Below, in pieces: positions 15,897 through 25,748 of a stretch of 64,000 nt of DNA. How positions within the stretch are numbered: the first letter of the stretch is position 1; each line of letters begins with the position of its first letter. The stretch is from Thermovenabulum sp049723235 (GTDB taxonomy: Bacteria; Bacillota; Thermosediminibacteria; Thermosediminibacterales; Thermosediminibacteraceae). Under the pieces are notes generated by a model. The model was not told where the DNA came from and ran no database searches. It saw only the letters and a program-made list of their open reading frames with translations. The translations under genes were made by a program, and so were the position numbers. The stretch covers positions 154,023 to 218,022 of the forward strand of contig NZ_JBNARB010000002.1 in the NCBI RefSeq assembly GCF_049723235.1, in the 5' to 3' direction.

Positions 15897-17012
15897 CTAA
15901 ATTAACGACATTGTCTTTAAAATAATATTATTAACCGTATTTACATCATATTTCATTTCCGCAATTTTCCTACTTTCTTTTCCCATTGAAATTATTAAAT
16001 CAGGGTTTTGAATAAATTTTTCCATTGCTCTTGCAAGTGAGTATGGGTCTTTTGTAGGAACTAAAAAACCATTAACTCCTTCTTTTACTGTTTCCTTGCA
16101 TCCTGGTGCATTCGTAGTAATTATAGGCCTTCCCATAGCCATAGCCTCGAGAATAGAACGCGGTGTACCCTCTCTATAATAAGATGGCAAAACGTATACA
16201 CTTGAATTTGCAATATATGGCCTAACATCTTCTGTTTCTCCTAAATATTCTATAATACCTTCAGAAATCCATTTTTCAACATCATTTTTTTTAATAGCCG
16301 CTGGATTACTATCGAAAGGCCCAAGTAGTTTAAAAGAAACTTCTGGATGACGAGATTTGAGCTTTCGAGCAGCTTCTACATATACTCCAATTCCTTTATC
16401 CCATATCAATCTGGCAATAAGTAAAAAAGATAAAGGTTTAATTGGTGGGCTCACGTAATAAAACCTATCTATGTTTACTCCTGAACCATTTATCAACACA
16501 GCTTGTGTACGATTGTCTAATATTTTCTCGCTTCTAAAAAATTCCATATCGTCAGGATTTTGGAAAAATACAGCTTTATTATTTTTCAAAGCTTCTTTGT
16601 ATAAGATTTTTACAACTTTCTTTAAAATACCCTCTTTTCCTTTGTCTCTTGTAAACACATAACCTAATCCAGTAATCATTGAATAGACTGCCTCAACCTT
16701 TAAAATTCTTGCGGCAAGAGAACCGTAAATTACAGGTTTAATTGCATATGATAAAACAATATCAGGTTCAATTTTATTAATTACTTTTATCAAACTTAAT
16801 AATGTCTTTAAATCTTTAGCGGGATTACCTCCAGTTCGATCTAAGGGTATTTGAATAAACTCTGCTCCCAGTTTCTTCAATTCATTTTCATAACCTTTTT
16901 CCGGCCCTAAAGCAATTACATCATGCCCAAGCTTTGATATAGATTTAATTAAATCCCCTCTAAAATTTATCAAAGATTTAGTATAATGGGATACTACTAT
17001 AATTTTTGCCAA
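15897..17012 (-). CDS. Glycosyltransferase family 4 (PglA-like)
   Basis: 371 residues from TTG 17012, which has a strong GGGAGGGGGG site; the upstream ATG at 17054 has none. It is a GT-B glycosyltransferase with an N-terminal acceptor domain (VVSHYTKSLINFRGDLI) and a C-terminal donor domain (PSYYREGTPRSILEAMAMGRP). The latter contains the E-x7-E type motif of retaining GT4 enzymes. The pattern resembles PglA/CapM, which adds the second sugar to a lipid-linked diNAc-bacillosamine, fitting the PglC/D/F-like genes upstream. Donor specificity is inferred from context only. Confidence 0.85.
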   Translation of the reverse strand: MAKIIVVSHYTKSLINFRGDLIKSISKLGHDVIALGPEKGYENELKKLGAEFIQIPLDRTGGNPAKDLKTLLSLIKVINKIEPDIVLSYAIKPVIYGSLAARILKVEAVYSMITGLGYVFTRDKGKEGILKKVVKILYKEALKNNKAVFFQNPDDMEFFRSEKILDNRTQAVLINGSGVNIDRFYYVSPPIKPLSFLLIARLIWDKGIGVYVEAARKLKSRHPEVSFKLLGPFDSNPAAIKKNDVEKWISEGIIEYLGETEDVRPYIANSSVYVLPSYYREGTPRSILEAMAMGRPIITTNAPGCKETVKEGVNGFLVPTKDPYSLARAMEKFIQNPDLIISMGKESRKIAEMKYDVNTVNNIILKTMSLI

Positions 17013-17107
17013 ATAGAAATCCCCCCTCCCTACAAGACATATAAAATTTATCATGTGTAAATCGAAGGACCAAGAAGATTTAGTAAAGATCCTTCCGAAA
17101 ATAACTA

Positions 17108-18412
17108 CTAATAAGGTTCTTCCTTCTTAATAAATTGCTGGACAATTTCTGAAAACTTTTGAGTAATTCGAGACCATGCATATGGCGAGTCATATCCTAT
17201 ACCTTTTAATCTTGAGATCACTCTATGCCTAGATAATACACTCCGCAGAGCTTTTAAAATCTGTTTTTCATCATTCATAACTATTATAGAATCCTCTGTA
17301 CTTAATGTAATTTTCACAGTGGGATCTGCTTCAAATAGCTTTATCATAAAAATCGGGCGTCCTGATCCTAAATATTGGTAGATTTTACCAGGTATTTGCA
17401 CACCACCTCTGTTGCCAAAAAGCAACAGAAAATCTGCTGCCTTCATCCATGCGATGCTCTCCCGGACAGGTACCCAGGGGATAAATTTAATTACATCTTT
17501 AGCTGGCAATGTTAACATATATGCTTTAATAGAGTCTTCCACCTCACCCACAAAGTACACCTTTATTTTATTGCGGACATTAGGATCATCTTGCAAGAGA
17601 ATTGAAAGGGCATTTACAAAAGCTTTAGGATCTCGAGCCTCTGAATAAAGTCTTCCTGTATGGACGAACCAAACTAGTTCTTCTTCTGCTGCTGGGCGTG
17701 GTTTAGGTGAAATATTTTCAAAGTCTTCAGGATCAAAACCCATAGGTAAGACTTCTATTCTTGATGATAAAAAAGGAAATAAACTTAAATAAAGTTCCTT
17801 GGTGGCGTCTGTAGTAACTGTTACTATATCACACAAATGAAGGAGCACACGTTCTAGTTGATAATCTATCCATTTGCGCCATACTGGTCGCGGAAGCTCA
17901 CTTATAGGGCTTCCAGACCAAGGATCACCATAATCAGCAACCCAGCATATTTTAGGATAGCATCGTTTAAGCAATGCTCCTACTATATGAATTGAAAACG
18001 GGTATCCAAATGTCAGCAGCACATCTGGAGCAAAGCTTTTAATTTGATGAACCCCTTCACGAAAAAAATTTAGGATGCTATCTATATGAGGATCTGGAAT
18101 CAATAGAGACAAAAAGAGATTGTTTTTAGCATTTTCTTTAATTTTACATTTTTCTTCATAGCTTCCAGCTTTTTGCCTTAGAATCCATTTTCGCAGAGGT
18201 CCAGGTGAAACACGCTTAACTTCAACTTCTAAAGGTACTTTTTCACTCAATGAAACATCAGGAGGCGAAAAAACAGTTAGAGTATTTGTATCATAAGTTA
18301 TAACGTTAACTTTATGTCCTTGCCGCTTAAGATATTTAACAAAATTAACTGGCCGAATAGCAGAAGAAGCCCCTCTAGGTGCAAAATTAGCAGTGATAAT
18401 GAGGATTTTCAT
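17108..18412 (-). CDS. Glycosyltransferase family 4-like
   Basis: 434 residues. N-terminal Rossmann-like domain KILIITANFAPRGASSAIRP (donor/acceptor cleft of GT4-like enzymes) and C-terminal donor domain ending near VQIPGKIYQYLGSGRPIFMI. A cytosolic enzyme adding one sugar to the lipid-linked unit. It overlaps the GT2 gene by 26 bp, and ATG 18412 follows GGAGG. CGN arginine codons are frequent here and in the next two genes but rare in the flanking ones, suggesting separate ancestry. Specificity unknown. Confidence 0.8.
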   Translation of the reverse strand: MKILIITANFAPRGASSAIRPVNFVKYLKRQGHKVNVITYDTNTLTVFSPPDVSLSEKVPLEVEVKRVSPGPLRKWILRQKAGSYEEKCKIKENAKNNLFLSLLIPDPHIDSILNFFREGVHQIKSFAPDVLLTFGYPFSIHIVGALLKRCYPKICWVADYGDPWSGSPISELPRPVWRKWIDYQLERVLLHLCDIVTVTTDATKELYLSLFPFLSSRIEVLPMGFDPEDFENISPKPRPAAEEELVWFVHTGRLYSEARDPKAFVNALSILLQDDPNVRNKIKVYFVGEVEDSIKAYMLTLPAKDVIKFIPWVPVRESIAWMKAADFLLLFGNRGGVQIPGKIYQYLGSGRPIFMIKLFEADPTVKITLSTEDSIIVMNDEKQILKALRSVLSRHRVISRLKGIGYDSPYAWSRITQKFSEIVQQFIKKEEPY

Positions 18413-19325
18413 GCTTTGCCTCCTTTAAAAATAGTTTAACAACGAGACCCCAAATAAATCCAAAAAACCTTGATGCCTGAATGCAAAAAGCAATTGTATA
18501 AGCTAATGGCAAGTTAGTAATCTTTATAACTTTGCGGCGGATTATCCAAATAAAAGGGTATAAAAAAATTGGTAAAAGTAACCACCATTCCAAAATTAGG
18601 GATGAAAAGATCGCGGTCCAGTATATACCCTGGAGCACAAGGTGAGAACTTGAGAAACGCGCGGCTAGTCCATCCCCAAAAGCATAGCGAAAATGCTGCT
18701 TGATTGCAGCTCGAAAACTAGAACGTACCTCCCAATAAACTACTGCATCAGCTACTACTACATATCGTGCACCTGTTTTAAGACATAAGCAATCAAATAG
18801 TGTATCTTCCCCCCACGGAAGCCATTCAGGATAACCACCAACTCGCTGCCAAAGTGTTTTAGTGAAAGCTACCGAGCGACTAGATGGTAAAAAATTAGGT
18901 GTTGGATGAGTAGATGTAGTTAGACTAGCTAGCACTTCCTGGAAGCGAGAATGAGCCACAGGTCGATAAAATCCACCTACAAAATCCGCTCGGCCTGCCT
19001 CTAATGGCTCTACTAGTCGTTCAATCCATTTAGGATCCAAACGGCATCCAGCATCAGTAACAACTATATAAGGTCCTTTAGCTATTGAAATGGCCTCGTT
19101 ACGACCGCGAGCGATGTTTGCTCCTAGCAGTACTTTTATCACTATGCGAATACCAGCCCACATTAACAATTCTGAATACTCGCGTATTAAATCTACTGTC
19201 CTGTCGGTAGAACCCCCGTCTACAATCACTAGTTCATCCGGCTTCCTTGTCTGCATAAGAATATCTTTAAGCAAAAGAGTAATTGTTTGCTCTTCATTTA
19301 ATGTAGTTAAAATCAAACTAACCAT
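18387..19325 (-). CDS. Glycosyltransferase family 2, membrane-associated
   Basis: 312 residues. GT-A fold with the start VSLILTTLNEEQTITLLL, the nucleotide-binding VDGGSTDRT and an acidic TDAG motif (about 93-96) in the DxD position. One or two hydrophobic segments near the C-terminus (residues 225-255) may anchor it to the membrane. It overlaps the Wzy gene by 8 bp and the next GT by 26 bp, so the three genes form a coupled block with CGN-rich codon use. Confidence 0.85.
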   Translation of the reverse strand: MVSLILTTLNEEQTITLLLKDILMQTRKPDELVIVDGGSTDRTVDLIREYSELLMWAGIRIVIKVLLGANIARGRNEAISIAKGPYIVVTDAGCRLDPKWIERLVEPLEAGRADFVGGFYRPVAHSRFQEVLASLTTSTHPTPNFLPSSRSVAFTKTLWQRVGGYPEWLPWGEDTLFDCLCLKTGARYVVVADAVVYWEVRSSFRAAIKQHFRYAFGDGLAARFSSSHLVLQGIYWTAIFSSLILEWWLLLPIFLYPFIWIIRRKVIKITNLPLAYTIAFCIQASRFFGFIWGLVVKLFLKEAKHENPHYHC

Positions 19326-20763
19326 AAGTCCTCCGCAATGTCCTCCTCAATTTAAAATTATTATAAAGCCATATAAACATTTTAGTAATAAGACTAAATA
19401 TCCAAATAACTAATGCAGATTGTTGTATTGCCACTAATGGAACTGCTGCATTCTGTTCAAGACCCAGCAGTAACCGTACATAAACGGATGCTAAAAAAAA
19501 GAAACCCCAGTTACCCAAGCTAAATCCTAAACGATAAATCAAAAATACTACTAAGATCCAAATAATCTGAATAATCAGGACTCCCAATATCCCAAAATTC
19601 ATCATAGCATCACCCCACAACGTAATAGCCCCTTCTGACCGGGTGTTGTATGTCCATCCTAGTACTGTACGACCATACCAATTCCCAACTGACACCTGTG
19701 GTTTTTCAGGCCATACTGCTCTTGGAATCCACCAGAAAAAAATCGGTAGATAGCTTCTACCATACCACTTCTCTTGTAAAAGTGTAGGTTGTTCTAATAA
19801 AGCTCCGTAATAATAAGCCCAGTTCAACCGATCGAGCACATTATCAAAAATTTCTCCTAAATTACTAACTAAGTTAGTAATTATATTTTCATCTTCTAGA
19901 GTTGATTTAAATGCTACAATAATTAACTGAAATGAAAGCCCTTTCCCTAAACTATATTTCTGCACTACAATACGATAATCTTTTACCATTTGAAAAAATA
20001 GAATCATTAAAAATAATAGGCTGATTATTATTATTAAAGATTTCCATCCAACACGATATTTACTTTTATAAAAGTAAATAAATATTATTGGTAGTAACAC
20101 ATAAAATATAGCAGCTTTAGACCCAGATATTAGCATCCATACAATTTCTCCTATTATCATAATAAAAACTATCAAATTAGGCTTTCGTCTACTACTAAAT
20201 ATAGCATATCCAATCAATGCTAATAAGCCAATATTATTTAGCTGGCCTATAATATTGCTAAAAGTTGTAATCATCAGCTGCGTAGCAAAGAAAGTACCAT
20301 AAAATAAACCAGATGACAATGAATAAACACGAAATAGCCAACCCATAAAATATATAACTACAAAAAAGTAAGAAGATACTGGTGCGCGATTTCGAGTGAA
20401 ATCGATTACTGGAATATTCATAACTTTTGGAATAAAATATGCCACAATATCCATTGTTATAAAGAATGAAAGTACAGTGAGCAAAATAGTAACATAAGTT
20501 TCTTCTGAAAAGTTGATCCCCTTTATAAGTGATCTAGGTATCTGTAATACCATAGTTACCATTAGTACCAAACGATAAGCAATATAGGGATTAAATGGGT
20601 TGCAAAATATATTATGCCGACCTAAAAAAGAAGTAAATATTAAATATATAGATACAAAGAGATAAAGAAAGCGAATAGTTAAACTGCCTGGAGTAACTAA
20701 AGTAATTATTATGCTTCCGTTTAAGCAAATAAATAAAAATAGAATTCTATCATAAACATTCAT
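19318..20763 (-). CDS. Wzy-type repeat-unit polymerase (oligosaccharide polymerase)
   Basis: 481 residues, about 11-12 hydrophobic helices, and a large extracytoplasmic loop (about residues 300-400) with SYLPIFFWWIPRAVWPEKP and GDAMMNFGILG. The WIPR.WPxKP and G...NFG.LG patterns are typical of O-antigen/capsule polymerases of the EpsG/Wzy class. It would join repeat units on the outer face after flipping. Sequence identity among Wzy proteins is low, so the call rests on topology, motif and gene context. Confidence 0.8.
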   Translation of the reverse strand: MNVYDRILFLFICLNGSIIITLVTPGSLTIRFLYLFVSIYLIFTSFLGRHNIFCNPFNPYIAYRLVLMVTMVLQIPRSLIKGINFSEETYVTILLTVLSFFITMDIVAYFIPKVMNIPVIDFTRNRAPVSSYFFVVIYFMGWLFRVYSLSSGLFYGTFFATQLMITTFSNIIGQLNNIGLLALIGYAIFSSRRKPNLIVFIMIIGEIVWMLISGSKAAIFYVLLPIIFIYFYKSKYRVGWKSLIIIISLLFLMILFFQMVKDYRIVVQKYSLGKGLSFQLIIVAFKSTLEDENIITNLVSNLGEIFDNVLDRLNWAYYYGALLEQPTLLQEKWYGRSYLPIFFWWIPRAVWPEKPQVSVGNWYGRTVLGWTYNTRSEGAITLWGDAMMNFGILGVLIIQIIWILVVFLIYRLGFSLGNWGFFFLASVYVRLLLGLEQNAAVPLVAIQQSALVIWIFSLITKMFIWLYNNFKLRRTLRRTYG

Positions 20764-20872
20764 ATTTCTTTGTCTCCTTATTATAAAAAAACTATGTCTT
20801 TTTCATTCTATCTCGGTAATTAACAAAATTGAGAGATTAGAATTACGATTGATCTCCAAATCTTTGAACATT

Positions 20873-21844
20873 TTAAACTAAAAATTTTTTATGATTCATA
20901 TGATTATTAAACCATTCTATAAACCTTCGGATCCCTTCTTTATAGGATATATTTGGAATAAAACCTAAAATTTCTTTAGCCTTCTCCACATCTGCCCATG
21001 TCTGCGGAACATCTCCCGGCTGTGGAGATAAAAATTCCAGCTTTGCTTTAATTTCAAGAGCTTCTTCTAATGCTTTTACCATCTCCAACAGACTTATCGT
21101 ATGGTTGTTTCCCAGATTTATAACTTCGTATATTGTCCTATCATAATCCATTGCAGATCTTATACCCCGAATTATATCATCAATATAAGTATAATCCCTC
21201 CTGCTTGACCCATCTCCATATATGGGAATGGGTTCGCCTTCTATTATTTTCCTTGCAAATTTATGTATCGCCAAATCCGGGCGCTGGCGTGGGCCATATA
21301 CTGTGAAAAACCTGACAGCGATAAAACGAATACCATACAAATGACTGTAAACATGGCCCATAAGTTCGCCACTTACTTTGGTACTGGCATATGGGCTTAT
21401 GGGCATCAGCACATGGTCGTCTTCCTTCCATGGTACATTTGGATTTATACCATAAACGCTACTAGACGAACCAAATATAAACTGCTTTACCCCCAAGTTC
21501 TTTGCAAGTTCCAACAAGTTCTGTGTACCCTTAACATTTACTTCCTGATAAGTTATAGGATCTTCAATTGACGGTCTTACACCTGCTTTAGCAGCAAGAT
21601 GTACTATTACATCATAATCTCCAGTTAATTTTTCCTTTAAAGCATCAAAATCCCTTATATCAATTTCGATTAAAGTATAATTATTATAATCGAAATGCCC
21701 CTTTATATTTTCTTCTTTTATTGTCCTATCGTAGAAGTTATCGAAGTTGTCTATATTTGTTACTTTCCATCCTTCAGCAAGCAGCTTATCAATAAGGTGG
21801 CTTCCTATGAAGCCAGCTCCTCCTGTAACCAGTGCATGTTTCAC
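20873..21844 (-). CDS. NAD-dependent UDP-glucuronate 4-epimerase-like
   Basis: 323-residue extended short-chain dehydrogenase/epimerase. NAD-binding GGAGFIGSH (8-16), catalytic S..SSVYG and Y-x3-K (YASTK), and GxxxxR (GDGSSRRDYTYIDD), typical of UDP-GlcA/UDP-Glc 4-epimerases. GTG 21844 overlaps the stop of the adjacent UDP-sugar dehydrogenase, so the expected substrate is its product: UDP-GlcA to UDP-GalA. Conversion of UDP-Glc to UDP-Gal is the alternative. Confidence 0.85.
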   Translation of the reverse strand: MKHALVTGGAGFIGSHLIDKLLAEGWKVTNIDNFDNFYDRTIKEENIKGHFDYNNYTLIEIDIRDFDALKEKLTGDYDVIVHLAAKAGVRPSIEDPITYQEVNVKGTQNLLELAKNLGVKQFIFGSSSSVYGINPNVPWKEDDHVLMPISPYASTKVSGELMGHVYSHLYGIRFIAVRFFTVYGPRQRPDLAIHKFARKIIEGEPIPIYGDGSSRRDYTYIDDIIRGIRSAMDYDRTIYEVINLGNNHTISLLEMVKALEEALEIKAKLEFLSPQPGDVPQTWADVEKAKEILGFIPNISYKEGIRRFIEWFNNHMNHKKFLV

Positions 21845-23202
21845 CTTCCTACCCCCATGTATGTAAATCCTGCTTTTTTAACTTCTTCAGGCTCATAGAA
21901 ATTCCTTCCATCAATAAACAGCCGTGTTCTCATCTTACTCGCTAATTTTACAAAATCCAAATTTGCCCATTCGGGCCATTCAGTTGCAAAAATTGCCGCA
22001 TCCACGCCTTCTACCGCCTCATAAGGATTTGTGAAAAAATTGATTTTTTCATTTATTCCAATAGCTTTTTTAGCGTTTTGGAGGGCTACCGGATCGCAAG
22101 CCTTCACTTTTGCTCCTTCATTAAGAAGAATTTTTATTATATCTAATGCAGGTGACTCTCTTACATCATCAGTTCCAGGTTTGAATGCAAGCCCTAATAC
22201 TGCAATTGTTTTTTCTCTTAAATCACCGTAATAGGTTTTTAATTTATCAATTACTGCTTTCCTTGCCCTTTGATTTACTTCTCTTGCTGCAGATACAATT
22301 GGCATGTTATATCCTATCTCCTTTGCAAATTCCAAAAGTGCTAAAGTATCCTTTGGAAAACAGCTCCCCCCCCAACCTATTCCCGCATTCAAAAAGCTAA
22401 TCCCTATTCTTTTATCCGTACCGATTCCTCTTGCAACATCCTTTATATTTGCACCAACTTTTTCGCATAATCCAGCAATTTCATTAATAAAACTAATTTT
22501 CAATGCAAGAAAAGCGTTTGCAGCGTATTTTATCATTTCACTACTTGTAGGATCTGTAATTATTAGATGTGGTAAGTTAAATGCATTAGGTTTATTTATA
22601 AATGAAGGTGGAGTAAACGTTTGCTGTAAAATAGGTTTATATAATTCTTGTAAATCCGATATAGCTTTTGCTGATAAAGAACCAATTACTATTCTATCAG
22701 GATATAACGTATCATATAATGCCATACCTTCTCTTAAAAATTCCGGGTTCGATGCTAAATGAATTTTACTTTCAATTCCTTTTTCTCTATAAAATTCTTT
22801 AATTATATTATCTATTTTATTATTTGTCCCAATAGGAACTGTAGATTTTATCGCAAGTGTATAATCTTTCTCTAAATTTATTTTTTTTAATATATCTCTT
22901 ATAGCATCTTCTAAATAACTTAAATCCGCTTCTCCGTTTTTTTTAGGTGGAGTCCCTACTGCAATAATAACAATTTCTGCTTCTTTAATTACTTCATCAG
23001 GTTTTTCCCAAAAATTTATATTATCTTTTACCAATTCTATTAGCTCTTGTACACCTTTTTCGTAGATTGGACTTGTTTTAGACTTCAGTTTGTTTAATTT
23101 CTCTTTATTCTTTTCAATAACATCGACCTTATGTCCAACATAAGCTAATGCAAGGCCTGTAGTTAAACCTACATAGCCTGCGCCAATAATCATTACTTTC
23201 AA
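21841..23202 (-). CDS. UDP-glucose 6-dehydrogenase family
   Basis: 453 residues in the usual three-domain order: N-terminal NAD Rossmann domain (MIIGAGYVGLTTGLALA), central domain with the catalytic cysteine in GIGWGGSCFPKDT, and a C-terminal UDP-binding domain (LGLAFKPGTDDVRESPALDI). It oxidises UDP-glucose to UDP-glucuronate, or UDP-ManNAc to the corresponding uronate; the coupled epimerase and the galU gene in the same locus favour UDP-glucose. Start is TTG 23202 behind GGAGG. Confidence 0.88.
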   Translation of the reverse strand: MKVMIIGAGYVGLTTGLALAYVGHKVDVIEKNKEKLNKLKSKTSPIYEKGVQELIELVKDNINFWEKPDEVIKEAEIVIIAVGTPPKKNGEADLSYLEDAIRDILKKINLEKDYTLAIKSTVPIGTNNKIDNIIKEFYREKGIESKIHLASNPEFLREGMALYDTLYPDRIVIGSLSAKAISDLQELYKPILQQTFTPPSFINKPNAFNLPHLIITDPTSSEMIKYAANAFLALKISFINEIAGLCEKVGANIKDVARGIGTDKRIGISFLNAGIGWGGSCFPKDTLALLEFAKEIGYNMPIVSAAREVNQRARKAVIDKLKTYYGDLREKTIAVLGLAFKPGTDDVRESPALDIIKILLNEGAKVKACDPVALQNAKKAIGINEKINFFTNPYEAVEGVDAAIFATEWPEWANLDFVKLASKMRTRLFIDGRNFYEPEEVKKAGFTYMGVGR

Positions 23203-23242
23203 ATTGCATCCTCCTTAAATCTTCTCCCCTCAATCTAAGGAA

Positions 23243-24427
23243 TTACATTTCTCCGTCTTTTATATCCTTCAAAGCTTTTATTACTATCTCCACATCTTCT
23301 TCGGTTAAATTACTGCTACACGGTAAATTAATCACATTCCTTTCATAAAACTCGGCTTTTTCTATCTTATATGCCTCATTTTCTTTATAGGATTTTTGTT
23401 TATGTATTAATCTCCAAAGAGGTCTTGTTTGAATGTTATTTCCATTCAACTTTTTCAAAAGTTCATCTCTATCTATCCCATATTTTTCTTTATCCACTAC
23501 AACAGAATAAAACCAATAATTTGGTCTTGTATCTTCCCTAAAAGGAAGAAGGGTTAAACCTTCTATATTTTCAATTTCTTTTTTGTATAAATTATAATTT
23601 CTTATTTTTGTTTCAATAAATTCTTCCAATCTGTCAATTTGTTCTACTCCAAAAGCTGCTTGAATGTTTGTCATTCTATAGTTATATCCTACTTCATCAT
23701 GCACAAAGTATAACGGATCAACTTTGGCTTGAAGGGATAGATGTTCGACTTTATTAAGCAATTCCTTATTTTGAGATACTACCATTCCTCCGCCGCCGGT
23801 AGTAATGATTTTATTGGCATTGAATGAATATACTCCTATATCTCCAATTGTTCCGCAAAATTTTCCTTTATATTTTCCTTCTTTATAGTAAGATCCCAAA
23901 GCTTCGCAGGCATCTTCTATGAGTTTTAAATTATATTTTTCTTTTATTTTCATCAATTTTTCCATATTTGCCGGATTTCCAAAAACATGCACTACAATGA
24001 CAGCTTTTATTTGTCTTTTTGTCTTTTTATTTATCACTTTTCCATCAATAAAATGACATTCATTTTCTAAAAATTCCTCAAGCTTATCCATATCCATACA
24101 GAGAGTATCATCACAATCCATAAATACGGGTTCTGCTCCCATGTATTTTACCGGATTTACAGTAGCTATAAAAGCTAAAGTAGGAACAATTACCTCATCT
24201 CCTGGCTTTATACCCATTACCCTCAAAGCAAGATGAAGTCCTGCAGTTCCGCTTTGGCAGGATACTGCTTTTTCAACTCCCACATATTTTGCAACTTTTT
24301 CTTCAAATTCCTTTATAAACCTTCCACCCGTTGAAACCCATCCGGTTTCTATGGTTTCTTTTATATTTTCAAGAATTTTTAAGGAAAGATTGGGTACCGA
24401 AAGGGGGATAAATTTATTATTATTCAC
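23243..24427 (-). CDS. PLP-dependent sugar aminotransferase (LegC/PglE-like, DegT family)
   Basis: 394 residues, fold type I aminotransferase. Visible landmarks are VSCQSGTAGLHLAL (phosphate cup), EDACEALGS (PLP aspartate) and the PLP lysine in SFNANKIITTGGGG. The LegC-type N-terminus (PLSVPNLS... ETGWVSTGG) is typical of enzymes that aminate UDP-4-keto-6-deoxy-GlcNAc at C4. That substrate would come from the PglF-like dehydratase at 25749, and the acetyltransferase next door would act on the product, completing UDP-diacetylbacillosamine. Confidence 0.87.
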   Translation of the reverse strand: MNNNKFIPLSVPNLSLKILENIKETIETGWVSTGGRFIKEFEEKVAKYVGVEKAVSCQSGTAGLHLALRVMGIKPGDEVIVPTLAFIATVNPVKYMGAEPVFMDCDDTLCMDMDKLEEFLENECHFIDGKVINKKTKRQIKAVIVVHVFGNPANMEKLMKIKEKYNLKLIEDACEALGSYYKEGKYKGKFCGTIGDIGVYSFNANKIITTGGGGMVVSQNKELLNKVEHLSLQAKVDPLYFVHDEVGYNYRMTNIQAAFGVEQIDRLEEFIETKIRNYNLYKKEIENIEGLTLLPFREDTRPNYWFYSVVVDKEKYGIDRDELLKKLNGNNIQTRPLWRLIHKQKSYKENEAYKIEKAEFYERNVINLPCSSNLTEEDVEIVIKALKDIKDGEM

Positions 24428-24433
24428 TTATTA

Positions 24434-25069
24434 TCACTCCACATTTTTCTTAAATATTGCTGGAATACCAGCAACCATAATATTATCAGGTATATTTTTA
24501 GTAACTACTGAACCAGCAGCAATTATTACATTCTTTCCAATGGTTACATTATTAATGATTTTTGAACCTATACATACCCATGTGCATTTACCTATATTTA
24601 CAGTACCTCCAATATTCGCCCCAGGAGATATATGGACACCGTCTTTTAAAATACAATCATGATCGATGCTGGATGAGGTATTTATAATACATCCCTTACC
24701 TATTATCGTATTTGTATTTATTACTACTCCTGGCATTATAACTGTCCCTTCACCAATTTGCACGGTATCACTAATATATGAAAAATTATGCTTAATAACA
24801 GGTATTTTATATCCTACTTTTTCCAATTCTTCTAATATTGACAATCTGTATTTATTGTTACCAATTGCTACAAAAGCATAGGTAAAACTTTCTTTAAATT
24901 TTTTATAATCATCAAATCTACCAATTACTTTAAAACCATTAATTATTGAATTTAATTTTTTTATGTCATCATCTAAAAAACAAATCTCATCCCAATAATT
25001 CATAGATTTTGCGATATCTGCTACTACTTTTCCATGTCCGCCTGCGCCTAATATAAGTAATTTTGACAT
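24434..25069 (-). CDS. Sugar O/N-acetyltransferase (PglD/NeuD-like)
   Basis: 211 residues. N-terminal small Rossmann domain (KLLILGAGGHGKVVADIAKS) and a C-terminal left-handed beta-helix of hexapeptide repeats (GEGTVIMPGVVINTNTIIG, then IGKGCIINTSSSIDHDC). The His-Asp of SIDHDC matches the catalytic His of PglD. PglD acetylates UDP-4-amino-sugar to UDP-diNAc-bacillosamine using acetyl-CoA. The gene lies between the aminotransferase and the initiating transferase, as expected for this pathway. Confidence 0.88.
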   Translation of the reverse strand: MSKLLILGAGGHGKVVADIAKSMNYWDEICFLDDDIKKLNSIINGFKVIGRFDDYKKFKESFTYAFVAIGNNKYRLSILEELEKVGYKIPVIKHNFSYISDTVQIGEGTVIMPGVVINTNTIIGKGCIINTSSSIDHDCILKDGVHISPGANIGGTVNIGKCTWVCIGSKIINNVTIGKNVIIAAGSVVTKNIPDNIMVAGIPAIFKKNVE

Positions 25070-25092
25070 TAATTTTCACCACTTACTTTATA

Positions 25093-25719
25093 TTAATTAA
25101 AATTTGCATTGTTAATGCTTCCAGTAAAAAAAGGCATTGTATCAAATTTAGAATTATTTATTCCTTCCCTTTTTAAAACATTGTATATTGTCATAAATAA
25201 TATTTTTAAATCCACTAAAAAGGATAAATTGTCTACATACCAAATATCGTAATTAAATTTTTCCTCCCAAGTAATGGCATTGCGTCCATTTACTTGTGCC
25301 CAGCCTGAAATTCCGGGTAATACTTCATGTCTCCTCATTTGTTCCTTCGAATAATATTTTAGATAATCAACTAACAGAGGTCTTGGGCCTATAAAACTCA
25401 TTTCGCCTCGTATTATATTAAATAATTGGGGAAGTTCGTCGATACTGGCTTTCCTTAAAAAAGATCCGACTTTTGTCATTCTTTCAAAATCAGTTAATTT
25501 TCTCCCATCTTTTTCGGTTTCCACTTTCATTGTTCTGAATTTATATATTGTAAATATTTTTGCATCCTTGCCTGGACGTTTTTGTGTAAATAATACAGGG
25601 CCTTTAGGATCTTCTATTTTTATTGCAATCGCTGCCAAAAGCATAATAGGAGAAGCAATAATCAACAAAATTACTGCAAATATAAAATCCAATATTCGTT
25701 TTATATATTTTCTATACAT
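25093..25719 (-). CDS. Initiating phospho-glycosyl transferase (PglC-like bacterial sugar transferase)
   Basis: 208 residues from ATG 25719, chosen because GGGGGG precedes it; the in-frame ATG 25752 has no site. One N-terminal re-entrant hydrophobic helix (FIFAVILLIIASPIMLLAAI), then the catalytic core with KFRTM, DELPQLFNIIRGEMSFIGPR and a PGISGWAQVNGR stretch. This small monotopic type (PglC) transfers phospho-sugar from a UDP-sugar, probably UDP-diNAcBac, to undecaprenyl phosphate, starting the glycan. It follows the PglF-like gene. Confidence 0.9.
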   Translation of the reverse strand: MYRKYIKRILDFIFAVILLIIASPIMLLAAIAIKIEDPKGPVLFTQKRPGKDAKIFTIYKFRTMKVETEKDGRKLTDFERMTKVGSFLRKASIDELPQLFNIIRGEMSFIGPRPLLVDYLKYYSKEQMRRHEVLPGISGWAQVNGRNAITWEEKFNYDIWYVDNLSFLVDLKILFMTIYNVLKREGINNSKFDTMPFFTGSINNANFN

Positions 25720-25748
25720 CCTGTATACCCCCCTATTGCCCAAAACCA

